From contig OY783207.1 of NCBI GenBank assembly GCA_963678705.1, positions 21,860,001 through 21,924,000 on the forward strand: DNA of 64,000 nt, read 5' to 3'. The DNA is from Panorpa germanica (taxonomy: Eukaryota; Arthropoda; Insecta; Mecoptera; Panorpidae). Made by a program: the position numbers and the translations under genes. The notes beneath the pieces are model-generated. The model did no database searches, was not told the origin of the DNA, and saw only the letters and a program-made list of their open reading frames with translations. Within the stretch, counting starts at the first letter, position 1, and each line of letters opens with the position of its first letter. Below, in pieces: positions 49,156 through 61,758 of this stretch.

Positions 49156-50435
49156 ATGTATGTATAATCTTTGTATGTGTGGATTGAAGAGTAATTCCAT
49201 CTCAAATAGCTGATCTTAGTTGTTGTCTTAGTACACCTGTAGCGGCCGTGAGTTAGTCATTCCTCTTACTTTCTGCTTACGTGTCTTCTTATTTTTGTGT
49301 ACTGGTTTTCCCTTCAGTTCCGATATGTAGGCCTCTATTTTGAAACAGTCTAACTGGCGTCCGCTAATGTCTGGCGATTTTTCAAAGACCTATATTATCT
49401 AAATTAGGCCAGATGTAAGTTAACACCATAAATATAAAGCAACATAAATTCAATATCTTGCAACGGGCATTAGTAGCCTAATGTAGAAAGTATGACCCTT
49501 TGAAATCATGAGAAGTTAATAGATGCCAGTTAGCGTAAAAATAAGGCCCTTAAGACAAATATATTTGTTATATAAAACATTACCCAATGTGTCCTTAACG
49601 TAAATCCGGCAATAGTGGTCTCAGTTTGTTCAATGTGTTTACATGATGTTGTCTATTTTTTTCACAACATAATTTTTTTTTAAACAGGCGTGAGTCCAGT
49701 AAGCTTCCTTTAAAGTAATTTAAAGACATTTTAAAAAGATTTCATGAATAAGATGACATGTTGAACGGCATCTCCATCTCTCGGATAAGAGAGGAAGCTA
49801 CATATTCTTTCAATCTCATTTTCTATCAATTATTTTCATTGTACTCATTACGACGCTTAGCATAGTTCTAGCCGCCATTTTACCTTGACCAGCACTTGAC
49901 GTTTCTTGGCCGTACCCCGACGTTCCCTTCGTCGCAGCAAAGTACTTATTAAGTCCTCCAGGACTACATCTTAGCCTTCTTCTTGTTCTCTGTAGTTGGT
50001 TTGCTACACTGTTTGCTGTTTAGCTCTTTTAGATTTCTTTTTATTTTTTAACATTGTTGCTTCGTTGTTTTTTTAACTTTATTTTTGATCATAAATTGTA
50101 TATTTTTCTGTTTTCGATGCTCGGTTATTAGCTCGAACCAGACATTAAAGATGGACGCCTACTGTCCGAATCCGATTCGCAAAAAGATTAAGGACGCATT
50201 CGAAGTCTACAACACAAGTTATCTAGGAACGCAGCACTGACCATATATCTTTCACTCATATGACGCAAAGTGGATGTAAATGTTTTTGAACATGTTTCTT
50301 GCTGAAACGCTCTCTGACGTCATTTTTGTAAACGTCATCCATTGTACTTTATATTGATGAAGATACATTAGTCTTATATGACTATAAACTTATAGCTAGT
50401 TTGAAGTACATAATTTATACATTTTCTAAATTTAA
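49156..50435. other. Intergenic region without recognised genes
   Basis: No gene supported. 49880-50240 is less AT-rich and has short open pieces (around GACGCCTACTGTCCGAATCC) that may be an old transposon, but I cannot assign it. Confidence 0.35.
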
Positions 50436-50439
50436 TTCT

Positions 50440-50630
50440 ATCTCCGCCAACCTCATACTATGTTGGCAGTTTTACTAGTGTAGTGACTTAATATATATAT
50501 GGACTACACTATTGCCTATTAAATTTATGATTTTGCCACACACAAAAAATATAACTCAACTCCTAATTCGAATTCAAAGGCACAGCAGTCAACGTCAGGC
50601 ATCACTGTTCTCGTCCACTGTGACGTCACT
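50440..50630 (-). repeat. tRNA-derived SINE copy
   Basis: Antisense copy: CCGCCAACCTCATACTATGT, CTACACTATTGCCTATTAAA, CACAGCAGTCAACGTCAGGC and GTTCTCGTCCACTGTGACG at the head. It is diverged and has small internal losses. Confidence 0.6.
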
Positions 50631-51519
50631 TTATATTTTAACACCTATATACCTAGTGCGCTGATACGTACCTACATATAACTTATATAAGGAGGTACTT
50701 TCATTCTATAACTCAAGACTTATCTTTTTGAACTAATTCTTCATTCAAATTATGATCATTCTAATTTCATGTTCTGAACAGACAACATCAATTTTAAATT
50801 CAACATTAAAAATTTATTATAAATTCTAAGTTCATATTCTAAGTTTGTATTCTAAAACCGAACCAAAATATATTTCTTTGATAAAGAATAAGATTCATAA
50901 TATTTGATATCTATATATTTCTTAGGTGATCATAATAATAAAAAGTTGTATTAGCAATGAAAGAGACAAAAGAGAAAAAGAAAGAGAGAAACAACCGTTA
51001 GGACTGTGGTACTAGTAAACCATTTTAAATATAAAACAAAATACAATTGGAGATGTCCCATGGATCGGTTCTTGCTAAGCTTTGGGGCACATTTTGAGCA
51101 ATGAATTGTCAGTGAATAGAGTAAAATTCAAGCGATGACACCAAAAATAAGGATACCCATAATATAACCCAGGAAATCGTTGAATATTGACTAGGTACAA
51201 TTGAATTTCAAAATAAATTTACGAATACGAAATACGAATTTAATGTTACGACATTGTCTACAGAATGAAACCTTGAATTAGCAATCTGCCGGGTTTCAGA
51301 GCAAATACATTGGATAAGTCTTATGTCAGTTTAATAGAGTAATCGAAGAGAGTGGAAAAGAACAGATATATAATTTTATCTCTCTCAACACAGAGGAGAA
51401 TTGAAAAATAATATATTAGAAGTTTGTTGTCATAATAAAGTACGCTAATGCGAAACATCTTTTCTTACTGACTATAGCCGGCGGTCTGCTTCACTGTGAG
51501 ACCAGCTTTATCTTGATTG
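50631..51519. other. Intergenic region without recognised genes
   Basis: AT-rich with a purine-rich patch at 50958-50992 (GAAAGAGACAAAAGAGAAAA). No gene seen. Confidence 0.4.
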
Positions 51520-51570
51520 AATGCTAGTGCATGATTTGACACAGCATGTAACCGGTAAACAATGGTTTTA

Positions 51571-51631
<61 letters not shown>

Positions 51632-51745
51632 ATTAGGCAGTAGTGTAGTTTCCATATATGAGCCCACGATACCTTGAAAACTGCCCACGTAGTAAGAGGT
51701 CGTCGATGAAAGAACTAAGTATTGGAAATAGACCAACTTCAAATA
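51520..51745 (+). repeat. SINE copy with internal (TA)n expansion
   Basis: The head remnant (GCATGATTTGACACAGCATG, ACCGGTAAACAATGGTTTTA) is followed by about 55 bp of TA repeats (51575-51629), then the SINE tail TATTAGGCAGTAGTGTAG through AGGTCGTCGATGAAAG. The microsatellite lies where other copies have a short TACATATATAATC run. The open frame with a Tyr-Ile repeat is caused by this microsatellite. Confidence 0.75.
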
Positions 51746-54330
51746 AACTAAATAAAAAAAAATCATATAAAAGCAAAGAGAAAAACCTATGAAAGAGAAA
51801 TGCGTCTGGCTAGCATTTTTTTTGGGGTAATTATTTTGCCACCAAGTAAGCAACATTAAAACAACTAATTTTTTGGTTTCCGCCTGAATTTATGCAGCAT
51901 CAACAACAACCAACGACCGTCGACCGACGACCAACGGTCATCGAGCAGCGATCAACGGTCGTCCTGAGTCAATCTGCATTTGTTAATAGCACCATCGGCT
52001 AAAAATATAATTGTACAAAATGATGGGTTCACGTTCACGTTTAAGTTCGCTTTTGCGTTCCTAAAAACAAAAAGAAGAACAAGAAATCATTTAAACAATA
52101 AAACAAAACGAATATTACAAAATGTTCAAATGTAAAATAAAAATACCAAATGTAATTAAATGTAGTATGTTATGTTGCAGGCACTGAGCAGTGAGCAGCG
52201 AGCAGCGCTCGGGTGTATGGGTACAGTCCTTAGTAATACCAACAGAAAAATGAAGAAAGAAAGGTTTATAAAATACATTTCTGAATTTACCGACTATAGT
52301 TAAACCAAATTCGGTTATAGGTATATATTCGGTTTATGATAAATATAATTATTTGTATATTATACATGCAAAGATGTACCGAGTGTGGGGCGGTCGCCCC
52401 AAGTCAAAAAAACTCAGTTTATTGATTAGATACAATACCTTTTAGGCCTTTCAGAGGGGCAATAACCTGAGACTGGTAACAAAAATAAGTAATTTACAGC
52501 TCAGTTAGGAAAGTGGACTACATATGATGGTATTTGGGACTTCATGCTCGTTATATTGTTGATCGTTTTAAAAAACGAACGTTATTTATGGCGTTTGAAT
52601 TGCATATTGCGAATATCGATTGTCCACAAAGAGTGAGTTTGCAAAATTAGAGCTTTATAGTTTATCAGGAAATAGTTTCAAAATCGATTGCAAAATTTAG
52701 GCAAACAAACACCATGTATGAGATTAATAAAACCTTTCAGCAATCATAAACTAATAAGAAGCAATGGTGTAGTACATATATCTTAAGTTCAGATCTTCAA
52801 TCAGATTCAGATTCAGAAGAGTCTATTAATCATATTTTTAAGAACTACAATCTGAACAGCGAACTAAAACGGCGATGGAGATCTGATATAATTTCATATA
52901 ATAGAAAGAAGATCTTTCAAGATTATCGTTTGCAACCCAATCTTACACATCGTGCATCGTGGTAATAAAGTTTGTCAAAGTGTGATAAGCGCAGGGAAAT
53001 TGTCCAAAAAGCATATAATTTGTATGACGTAATTTATGAATGGGAATCTAATTTGTAATTAGATTTATCGTATTGCACGTTTCATTCAAAAATTCAATAC
53101 GTTAAGGCCTGGTTTCCATGGTGACTAGTCAAAGCTTAGCTTAAATAACCAACAATTTCCATTTCTTAAAAAAATAATTTATTTGTAAATTAATTTTAAT
53201 TTTAAAAGATGTCTAAATGAAAAAATGAAAATGACACTAAATATTGAATCAATCACATAACGAAAGTTTAATAGCAGCCTATAATCAAATGAATTTAATT
53301 AAAGCGCCGCTCAGCGTCAGTCATCGGTACTAAAAATGTAATGATACCAATAAATAAAAACAACATTAATTGCACGGAGATGTATCAAGCCGTCAAATCA
53401 GCAAATCAGGGGCGAACAAGAGTAAAGTGAGAGGGGTGTCAAAGGAGGTGTGTGTGGGAGGAGGGGAGGTTAGTGTTGGTGGTTGGTTGATAGTTTAATA
53501 TTGATTTTAATAGAAATAAAATGCTGAAAAGTTATAATTGAATAAATTGACAACGCCAATCTGAGTCAATGCGATTAATTGATTGATTTCAAATTTGTTC
53601 GGAAAATACTCAATGCAACCTGCACGACCATCACCAATACACCACCCCTCTCTCCCCTCAACGTCAGTCCCTTTCACTCCCATTTCAATACGATGTATCG
53701 AACTAAATGGATCATACATTATTTAGGTTATTTTCGTCATATCAAAATATAATATACAAGCAAATATGGTAAAATAAAATATGTGTTTAATAAAAAGGTA
53801 TCGGTTAACTTTTTAGAGTAAAACCCCAAATTTCATCAACGTGGGTTAAGCTAAGCGTCCACAGGGCCGTATACGTCAGTCGTGGAAGGGAAGGGAAGCG
53901 AGAGAGAAGCTGTATGCAGCGAAAGCTACGGCTTTTAGTGTTCTTTCTATCTTTCGACACTGAAAAAACCCCTTTAGCGACATCATATATTGATGTAGCT
54001 GCATGGGTCTTCTATGAAGTAAAATTACTCGGTGACTCAACATAAGAAGGGAATGAAGGGGAGAAAGGGTAGACTTTAGAACCGCTTTTAGATTTTTGGT
54101 TGCTAATTTATTCCAAGTCATCACTGAAAGATGGCGTATACCCAGTTTTATTGATAATAGAATAATCACATTAATTATTCCTTAATGCTTATTCAAACTA
54201 GATCAGATCTTCAATCAGATTCAGGTTCTGACGAACTGTGTGAATCCTGAAAACTGAAGAGCAATACAATGAATCTCAAGAAAACTAATTCGAGTGAAAA
54301 AATGGAATCATTAAATTTGTTAATTTAGGC
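51746..54330. other. Intergenic region without recognised genes
   Basis: Holds an inverted repeat at 51911-51963 (ACGACCGTCG ... ACGGTCGTCC), a GAGCAG cluster at 52186-52208, a SINE scrap at 52730-52770, a GATCTTCAATCAGATTC fragment at 52790, an end of the GACGTAATTTATG MITE near 53020-53045, a G-rich run at 53427-53475, and an old TIR relic at 53845-53960. No gene supported. Confidence 0.4.
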
Positions 54331-54795
54331 TAAAGTATCATTCCCACTCACAGCTTTAATTTAATTTTGTGTTTTGTATTTAATTTAAATTGTTTAGCAT
54401 ATGGCTATACGCGTAGTCATTCACAGTACCATTTTTAAGTTGATTTATTTTTTAAGTTTTTTTAGTTTTTTGTGTTAAGAAAATTGTTTTGTAAGGTTTT
54501 GTGTGTAAGGTTTTTTAGAACCTTAAGACGATATCTTAAATTGAAAGAAGTGAAAATAGTAATTTATATTACTAATTGTTTTTAAAAATAGCATTTTTAA
54601 TTATTTTACATACAATTTTGTCGAACTGTCAAAATTTATATTACTAGCGATGTAGGTACCAACTAAATTAACTAAACTTAAATTAAAACACAAATGAGAA
54701 AAGGAATGCTTAAACAAAAACCTGAAATCTAGATTACAATATTAAATAAAAACAGTAAATTTTATATCAAAACAGTGAGTGGAAATGAGGCTTTA
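54331..54795. mobile_element. MITE family C, long form, copy 2
   Basis: The left end TAAAGTATCATTCCCACTCA faces the right end AAACAGTGAGTGGAAATGAG followed by GCTTTAATG. The interior matches 17784-18283 in order (TAATTGTTTTTAAAAATAGC; GTCGAACTGTCAAAATTTAT). 465 bp, no open frame. Confidence 0.7.
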
Positions 54796-56034
54796 ATGTG
54801 GTTAAAAACGTAAAATATAGAAGGATAAACGCTTGAAAAAGTCCATAATAAATAACAACGCACACAATAAAATCACTGTTGTTATTATTGACACTCTGTT
54901 CTATTAATCCGCCTTTGAAGCTGGCGCCTGAGGCAGCCGCAGAGTCTTTGCATTGTGGAAACCGTCAGAACAAGTGTATCGTTGAAGCCATGCTTGATAG
55001 AAATGAATCAAATCTGTACCACAGAAGCTCTCATGTTATAAATCCAAAATATTGACAAAACACATCACGCAAATGTCATCTTCCCGACTTCCTGGTTCTT
55101 CACGCGAATCCTCCTTCTGTTTACGGACAACGGCCAACACTGGACGGTGACGGTGACGGTGACGGTGACGGGGAAGCTGTTCTTTTAATGATAACACACT
55201 GTTTTAAAGAGGCGTTCCTGTTATGAATTTTTTGTAACACAGAATACCCAAATTACATACAAAGTTGAACGTTTTCGAAGAACGGCTGAAAACCAGTCCT
55301 TATTTCAGTCAAATATCAAATTAAAACTAAAAATAAAATGATGCCCGAAACTGGGCGTGTCCATTTTAAATAAAATTTGGTACACATTGTAATTATACTT
55401 ACATATATATATATACATACACACGATCTATGCATATGCGATATGTATATTTTTCTTGTAGGTTATTAAAAAAACAATTATAATGTAAATGTATATCTAA
55501 AATCAAATGTTGAACTTCCAGAAATGTAATTATGGACAAGTAGACTGACTGAAACTGCTAGAGTTGGTGCTGGAGATATAGTAGAACCTCTCCAGCTAAT
55601 TATCAAACTGTATAATTATATAAAGTCATTAATTATAAGGAAATAATTGAAAGAAAAACATCTGCGCTGGATTTGATCAAATCTGATAGAGCAACTCACG
55701 CCGTGGAACAACTTGTTTGTTGTTGCTGGGACTATTGTTTCCTTTTTGAATAATTACTTCCATTATTAAGGTGAGGGCCCTCAAAAATTCTATTTCAATA
55801 TTTACGAAGATTTTTAAATATAAGAAAAATAAAAATCATTTACCTTCTATGTTTTGATAAAAAAAAAAATTCGTCAAGTTGGCAGAACTGAAAATTAAAT
55901 ACTTTAATTGTCACGAATTAGATTTTGTCGCTTTAGCGTGAAATGTATTGTCAATTTTACGCCCCAAATAAAAAAGAAATTTAAAATATCAACATGTCAA
56001 TTTGAATTAACTATTTTTAAATATATGAGGCAGT
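54796..56034. other. Intergenic region without recognised genes
   Basis: A (GGTGAC)n run is at 55144-55172. A pogo-like phrase ATAGTAGAACCTCTCCAGCT is at 55578. No gene seen. Confidence 0.4.
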
Positions 56035-56215
56035 AAGAACAATTTCTATTACTAATTGTTATTAAAAGAAGCGATTTTAATTATTCCACATACAATTTTG
56101 CCCGACTGTAGAACTGTCAAAATTTATATTACTAACGATGCAAGAGCACCAACTAAACTCAAATTAAAACACGAATGTGACAAGGATTGCCTATTCTGAA
56201 AATCTGAAGTCAGGT
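56035..56215. mobile_element. MITE family C fragment
   Basis: Matches the interior of the long form (ATTACTAATTGTTATTAAAA; GACTGTAGAACTGTCAAAAT; CAACTAAACTCAAATTAAAA) without either terminus. It abuts the LINE 3' UTR copy that follows. Confidence 0.55.
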
Positions 56216-56217
56216 TT

Positions 56218-56580
56218 ATATAAAAAAATATATATTTATCGGTGAGAAAAAACCTTCGACTAATTACTAAAAAAATATACTTAAAAAGCTTGTGTTAAAA
56301 TTTGTGACTGATCAGTTCAGCCGTTTCCGACAAATCTTGGTCATCGACTTTAAAAACGCAGTTTTCAGAAAGGCGTATTTATAGTTTCAATTCACTTTAA
56401 GTTTCTTTTCACATAAGTAAAAAAAAAATCTTACATAAACCAACTTACATAACTAAGAAAATAATCGCCGGATTGACTTGATTTTTTGTGTGTGTACTTA
56501 ACGACGTACATTACGAAAATAAAATAAAAAATAAATAGATTTTTAAAATTTTAACTGTATATAACTTCTTAAACTATGCC
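56218..56580 (-). mobile_element. LINE 3' UTR only, severely 5'-truncated copy
   Basis: Matches 46780-47129 over about 350 bp in the same orientation (TTTATCGGTGAGAAAAAACC; TTGGTCATCGACTTTAAAAA; AATAATCGCCGGATTGACTT; GTACATTACGAAAATAAAAT). The coding part is absent, as expected from incomplete reverse transcription. Confidence 0.6.
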
Positions 56581-57712
56581 GTATACAACTGTTGCTGCAT
56601 ACGCTTTTCCTCCCGCTTCCCTTCTGTGCCACGTTTAATAGCATAAATCCAATGCTTTTGATGAGAGCATCACGGACCTGTGTCAGCACACCTTCAGAGT
56701 AATTCCAGAACTGTTTAAATTATTTGATAGTATGTTTGAGAACCTCTGGGGCAGACATTGTATAATTCACCTGCACGACCAAAATAGTTATATCTGACAA
56801 AGCACAGTCCGATTGATCGGCAGCCATCGACTTGATATGATTGATGCATTTTTAATAATTAAGATTTAAAATCAAACATTTTGGAATCCACATGACGTCA
56901 TCATACTGCGCTCCGCACTCCTCTACCGCTCACGCCTGTGTATATCATTCGTGGATGTCCATGCCTCTGCAATAATTATAAAAAGAGTTCAAATCAACCA
57001 GGAAGTTTCATCACTTCCAGTTATTTAAAAAAAATATATAATTTTGACAACTTTTGTAATTGTTAAACGAACTTTTTGACGCCATTTTTTAATTGAATCG
57101 CTGATGCTGTCATCTAGCGGTAGACATGTCTGACTGCTTAAATTGATTCTGAAACATTTCAAAAATGTACACAGTATTGGAATGTCAAACAATTTGAAAA
57201 AATCTAAATTTAAAAAGCATTTCATCATGTAAGTGAAATAATCTGCAACTGAGTTATTCAACGCTTGCTATGTGATGGGAAGTGAAGGGGACGAAGAGAG
57301 GGAGGAGGGGGCACTCTGCATGAGATGTGATACAAGCTCATATTTTTAACATTATTTTTGTAGAGGATTTTGCTAGGTGTTATGTCACTCAAGGTAAAAT
57401 ATATGTAATTGTACTGTACTTGAATTAGAACTGCCATCTAGCGATGAGTATATGCACTATGTGGTTGTCGTCTTGGATTAGTTCTTACATACGCGGTTGC
57501 ACTTTAGTATATTAGAAGGCATACTACCGTGGTAGACGGTAGAGTCTAGTATACTGAGTTAATATTCAAATTAAACTAAATCTAAATTTGTACTCTATTA
57601 AAAACAAAAAAATCTACTGCTTCGGGTTTGATTTCAGGACCATCGCTATAGTTCCTAAATACCTACATCAACCTACACAAAATGCAATAAATGTCACAGT
57701 ATTGTATTGTAT
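56581..57712. other. Intergenic region without recognised genes
   Basis: An old repeat with CTGCATACGCTTTTCCTCCC at 56594-56690 matches 19840-19935. A purine-rich, G-rich run is at 57272-57312. No gene supported. Confidence 0.4.
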
Positions 57713-58439
57713 TTACCCAGTAAACATTTTGGTGAAATCGCATAGCCAGATGAACTTCCAGTTAAGAAATCAATTCTTTTTCACCCAGGTTTCATTTACG
57801 AAAAAATAATTGTCAGAATCTTTTCATAAGAGTATTCTTTCTCTTTCCAACATCATACAATTAAATAGTTGTTGTCTCTTTGACATTTGAAAATATTTAC
57901 TTATGAGATAAAATTCAACATTCTTTTCATCAGAAAAATACAGAAAAAGAAACAAGATATATCTGTCTCTGTTACACTTTAATGGCTTATATGCAACTTC
58001 ACTCAATACTGATACTGGGTGAAGTAATTTTGCCATTTGTAGTTCATATCACTGACATTAATCTTGAACTGTGAATTCAAATTAAATTGTTTCATGACAA
58101 AAAATCATACACATCTTCAATATGATGTCAAAGTGATTCCAAAATGTATTTAGCATATGTGCCATTAGACTTTACATTCTTCAACCTTCACAGTAAACAT
58201 TGCACTTTGACATCATATTGAGAAGGCGTATGATTTTCTTGTCTTGAAAGAATTCATTTACAGTTCAGTTTCTCACAGTCGTTTATATGAAATGTCTATT
58301 TTATCGGCTACGAATGGCGAAACCACTCCACTTGTCGGAATACAAATGAAGATAAAGTTGATGCGAAGTATAATTGAAGTGCAACAGTGATAGAAACGTC
58401 ACAAAACAAGACACTTCACCTAATTGTTTACTGGGTTAC
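57713..58439. mobile_element. TIR element, about 727 bp, with an internal hairpin
   Basis: The left end TTACCCAGTAAACATTTTGG and the right end, on the other strand, AGTAACCCAGTAAACAATTA match well (CCCAGTAAACAWTTWGGTGAA). Inside, 58104-58134 and 58203-58234 are inverted copies of each other (ATCATACACATCTTCAATAT...). No long open frame. Superfamily not assigned. Confidence 0.65.
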
Positions 58440-58786
58440 TAATTTTATATCCTAATATAGTTTAAACTCTTATTCTTATTAAATATCATACTTCCTCTCG
58501 CTTGTCCTTTATATCTCTTAACTTACTATTTACATCCGTTATCCATCTTATTCATTTTTAAAACCCTCTTCACTTTCCAATTTCTCCTAACACCTACTTT
58601 TAATGTGCTAATTTTTCCTCTTCCTTCGCACACGTCTTGCACACTTTCTGTTTCTCTTTATCTCAATATTAACTTCCTCTTTCTTCATTCGCTAGTTTAC
58701 ATCTAGCAATCAAACTCGTTTCTTTATGTCTCCGTTTCCTGTCTTTTCCGGAGACTTTGGCACTCTGGTACTGTTCTTGTCGACAA
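58440..58786. other. Pyrimidine-rich intergenic stretch
   Basis: Strong C/T bias on the plus strand (CTTCCTCTCGCTTGTCC ... TTTCTTCATTCGC). It resumes at 59400-59520 after the MITE, so the MITE landed inside the tract. Confidence 0.5.
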
Positions 58787-59393
58787 ATGGGCTTGTGTCG
58801 TATGTCTTAATTTCTATAAAAGTGTACTATATATTGATAAAGTGGGTTACTAGAACCTCAAATGTTCAATTATTTTTTAATAACTCCTTATATGTTAAGA
58901 GATATTAACAATTAAAAAAGTCATTTTACCTCTTTAATTATTAAAGGGATTCAACGTTGTAAATATTCTAAGTGCATGTGACATCTCAATCCTTGTGTAA
59001 GGTTACCAACCTTACAGCTCATAAATCTCTGCTATATGTATTTATATATCAAAATATCAAATATTATTTACAGCTATTTAAAGGAACACTCAAATTCCAA
59101 TATTATGTCTGCCTTAGCAGGGTTAAATAAAATAAAAACTTATTATTTTTTGACTTGACTTGATTATTTGACTACCAACAGCTACAAAACATTACCACAG
59201 CACTGACCTACTCAACAAATAACTGACGTTAAAATGCATATCACGTCATACAAATATGGCCGACCATTTCTAGCGCTAAAACTACAATTCAAACTTTTAA
59301 TTGCTACATCTCCGTCAATATTTAGATATTTTAACATCAATTTCAATCAACAATTGAAAAATTGACCACTAAAAAATGAGGACACAAGCCCAT
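58787..59393 (-). mobile_element. MITE family A, copy 9
   Basis: A 607-bp reverse-orientation copy with ends ATGGGCTTGTGTCGTATG and GAGGACACAAGCCCAT. Complete except for a small loss near the right end (the GGCGTGTCTATTTTATT block is missing). Flanks: CGACAA left, TGCCG right. Confidence 0.92.
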
Positions 59394-60360
59394 TGCCGTA
59401 TCTTGTATTGTATTTTGCTTCATCTATCCTCTTCATCCTTTTCTCTTGCTGCAGTTCTATATGCATTTACCTTATCGGGATCTGTACCTCTCTATCTTCC
59501 TCCCCGGACCTTCTCTTATCAGTGAAACAACAGTACAATACCTAATTAAAAATCTTACAAAAATATATGCAACCATCTTTAGCGGATTTTTCCTTGACTT
59601 TTAATAAAATGTTCGGAAAAGTATTATTATTATAACTGTTAAATGTTTATTTTGGGATCCACTCTACACGATGTGAATAATACTCTCCCCCTCCCTATCC
59701 CTGTAATTTCATCCCGTTATTCGTTATCTATAATTTTTAATTACCAGCTAATGAATAGAACTAGTATTAATTTTATTCATTCCTATAAACTGTTTCACAA
59801 TAGATTGATCACTGACGTTTGACAAGTTAGTAATTACTTTGGGTATTTGTCTATAAAATTTTCAATTGTTTTATTTAAAATACTAATTAAATAAATAAAT
59901 AGGTGCAGTCGTTGCAACAGTGCACAGTGCATGGAGCAGCGGCGCGATACGGTCAGTCCGCTCAGTTTTGACATAATGGACCATGCCATGTCTATTATTT
60001 ATTTAATTTATTTTGCATTATTTAAATAATGACGGAAATGAGTTTTGACTGACAGCGGAGCGTGTTATATTAATAAAATGATCAATTAATTGTGAATTTA
60101 TTTATTTTGTAATTTTTATTAGTTCTTTTTTAAATATCATAGCATTACGGGTTTTTATATGATATTCAAAATATTGACAGGGCATTTTTCAGATGAGATT
60201 TTCTATAGTCTCTCTTGTCTCCTTTTGATTGAATTTAAAAATATTTAAGATTGTCCATAATAGATTGTCTCATTCTTAGAGCATTTTTTTTTTTAATATA
60301 ATTTCTCGGGCTTCCTAGGCACGTAGCCTTTTATCGCCCCTAATATAGTTCTGCTTCTTC
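59394..60360. other. Intergenic region without recognised genes
   Basis: The pyrimidine-rich tract continues to about 59520. A GC-richer patch TGGAGCAGCGGCGCGATACG lies at about 59933-59953. No gene seen. Confidence 0.4.
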
Positions 60361-60625
60361 TTATACGTTATATCCAGACAACAAGAATGATCTATTCATG
60401 GCTACTGCAGTTATAAATTTCGGTTTCTCAATCAAAAAGGTGTTAACAGGAAGCGTCTGCGAAGTCTGTAGCACCGCCCTTTGGGGTCCATTTCTTGCCA
60501 TTGCTGTATTTTTACATTGCCACAGAATGTGCTCAGGATCTGCCTCCTCTTCAGACAATATCTTTTAAACGGCAAAAGGGACAAAATTGTGGAAGCAACA
60601 AATAATTTGTAGAGAAATGCTGTAA
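60361..60625 (-). mobile_element. LINE ORF2 C-terminal remnant, frameshifted
   Basis: On the minus strand one frame reads PQFCPFCRLKDIV and the next frame continues SEEEADPEHILWQC. Together they give the C-x2-C ... H-x4-C knuckle typical of LINE ORF2 C-termini, broken by a frameshift near 60557. It is a different and older LINE than the one at 47 kb. Confidence 0.5.
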
Positions 60626-61540
60626 ATGCCAAATACCATCATATTATATTTTGCCAACATTTTTTGAAGAACATTCTTTATCCGATCATGATACTTTTCG
60701 ACATCTGTGCTGACGGCAAGATGGTTAGGATTGACTATCACTCCTAAACGAAAGAAGGTGTAAAATAGCGAATGCAGCAACTAAATAGCAGCAAAGAAGA
60801 GGCAAAATTCTAGCATGGTCATATTCAACATGGCCAAAATTAGAACGGTGAATGTCATTAATTCCTCGACAACACATGAAGAGCCATGACTTTCTCAAGA
60901 AGATCCTTCCAGGTCGATCTTTTTGGCAAGGATTATCTCAAAACAATCAACCCATCTGAGATTGGAACTATCACTTCTTCGTGGTGTCCATGATCTGACT
61001 CAATGTATTTCTCTCTTGTGTCAGGCGTATAATGTGGGCGGTCCATTTGATCCTTTGGATGTTAATATATATTATCACGTCTATTTCTTATTATATACCT
61101 TCGGTAAAGTTCCAAATTTGATCAAATTTGATTGATGAAAATTGAAACTATTAGAGCCATATGAAATCGATCAGGATTATACAAAAAAGTTAAACTATTT
61201 CATCTTTTAGCTAAATAGTAATTTAGTTTTTCTCTTAATAAGATTTGACTTTAAATATTTCTTTATTCTGCAATAAGAACAGGTGGCGGCAGAGATTCTC
61301 CTCTATATTTCTAAAGTAGTATCATTATTTGTGCTAATTTTAGAGCACCGGAAAATAGGGTATTCACTTTTTTAAATATATGGATAGCGATCTTCAACGA
61401 AGCCTTGGAGCTTTTACTCGTAGTGCAATGCGAATACTTTGTACAATTTTGTCACCTGCTGGCTACGAAAACTGGTAGTGCACTTCACTAGCTTAGAGAG
61501 AATTATTACTTAAAGTTGCAATAAAATGACACTTTCTTAT
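60626..61540. other. Intergenic region, possible old LINE debris
   Basis: 60626-61100 may extend the LINE remnant, but I cannot show homology by eye. No host gene supported. Confidence 0.35.
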
Positions 61541-61758
61541 TATAGTCCAAATCACGATAGTTCGGCGGCGACTTATACTTAAAAGAGGTTATAAGAGCGG
61601 TATAAATCTATAATACGATAATGAATTTTATCTTATTCGTTTGTATATACATTATAGAAAAATAAGTGAGTCAGTGCTTTTTAGTTATATCGGCAGTTTA
61701 TACCCCACAACTTGTTTTAAGTATGAGTCGCCGCCGAACTCTAGTAATTTGAACTATA
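61541..61758. mobile_element. MITE family B, copy 4
   Basis: Complete 218-bp copy with the best inverted repeats of the family: TATAGTCCAAATCACGATAG left, and TATAGTTCAAATTACTAGAG read from the right. Both continue into TTCGGCGGCGACT. TA-bounded. Confidence 0.9.

Noticed and set aside
51524-51856. 110-codon frame with a Tyr-Ile repeat
   Set aside because: The repeat is the translated (TA)n microsatellite inside a SINE.
53427-53475. G-rich run considered as a functional G-quadruplex promoter
   Set aside because: The G-runs are real, but there is no nearby gene and no support for a function.
58726-58908. Open frame crossing 58.8 kb
   Set aside because: It runs into family A copy 9 and uses its terminal sequence.
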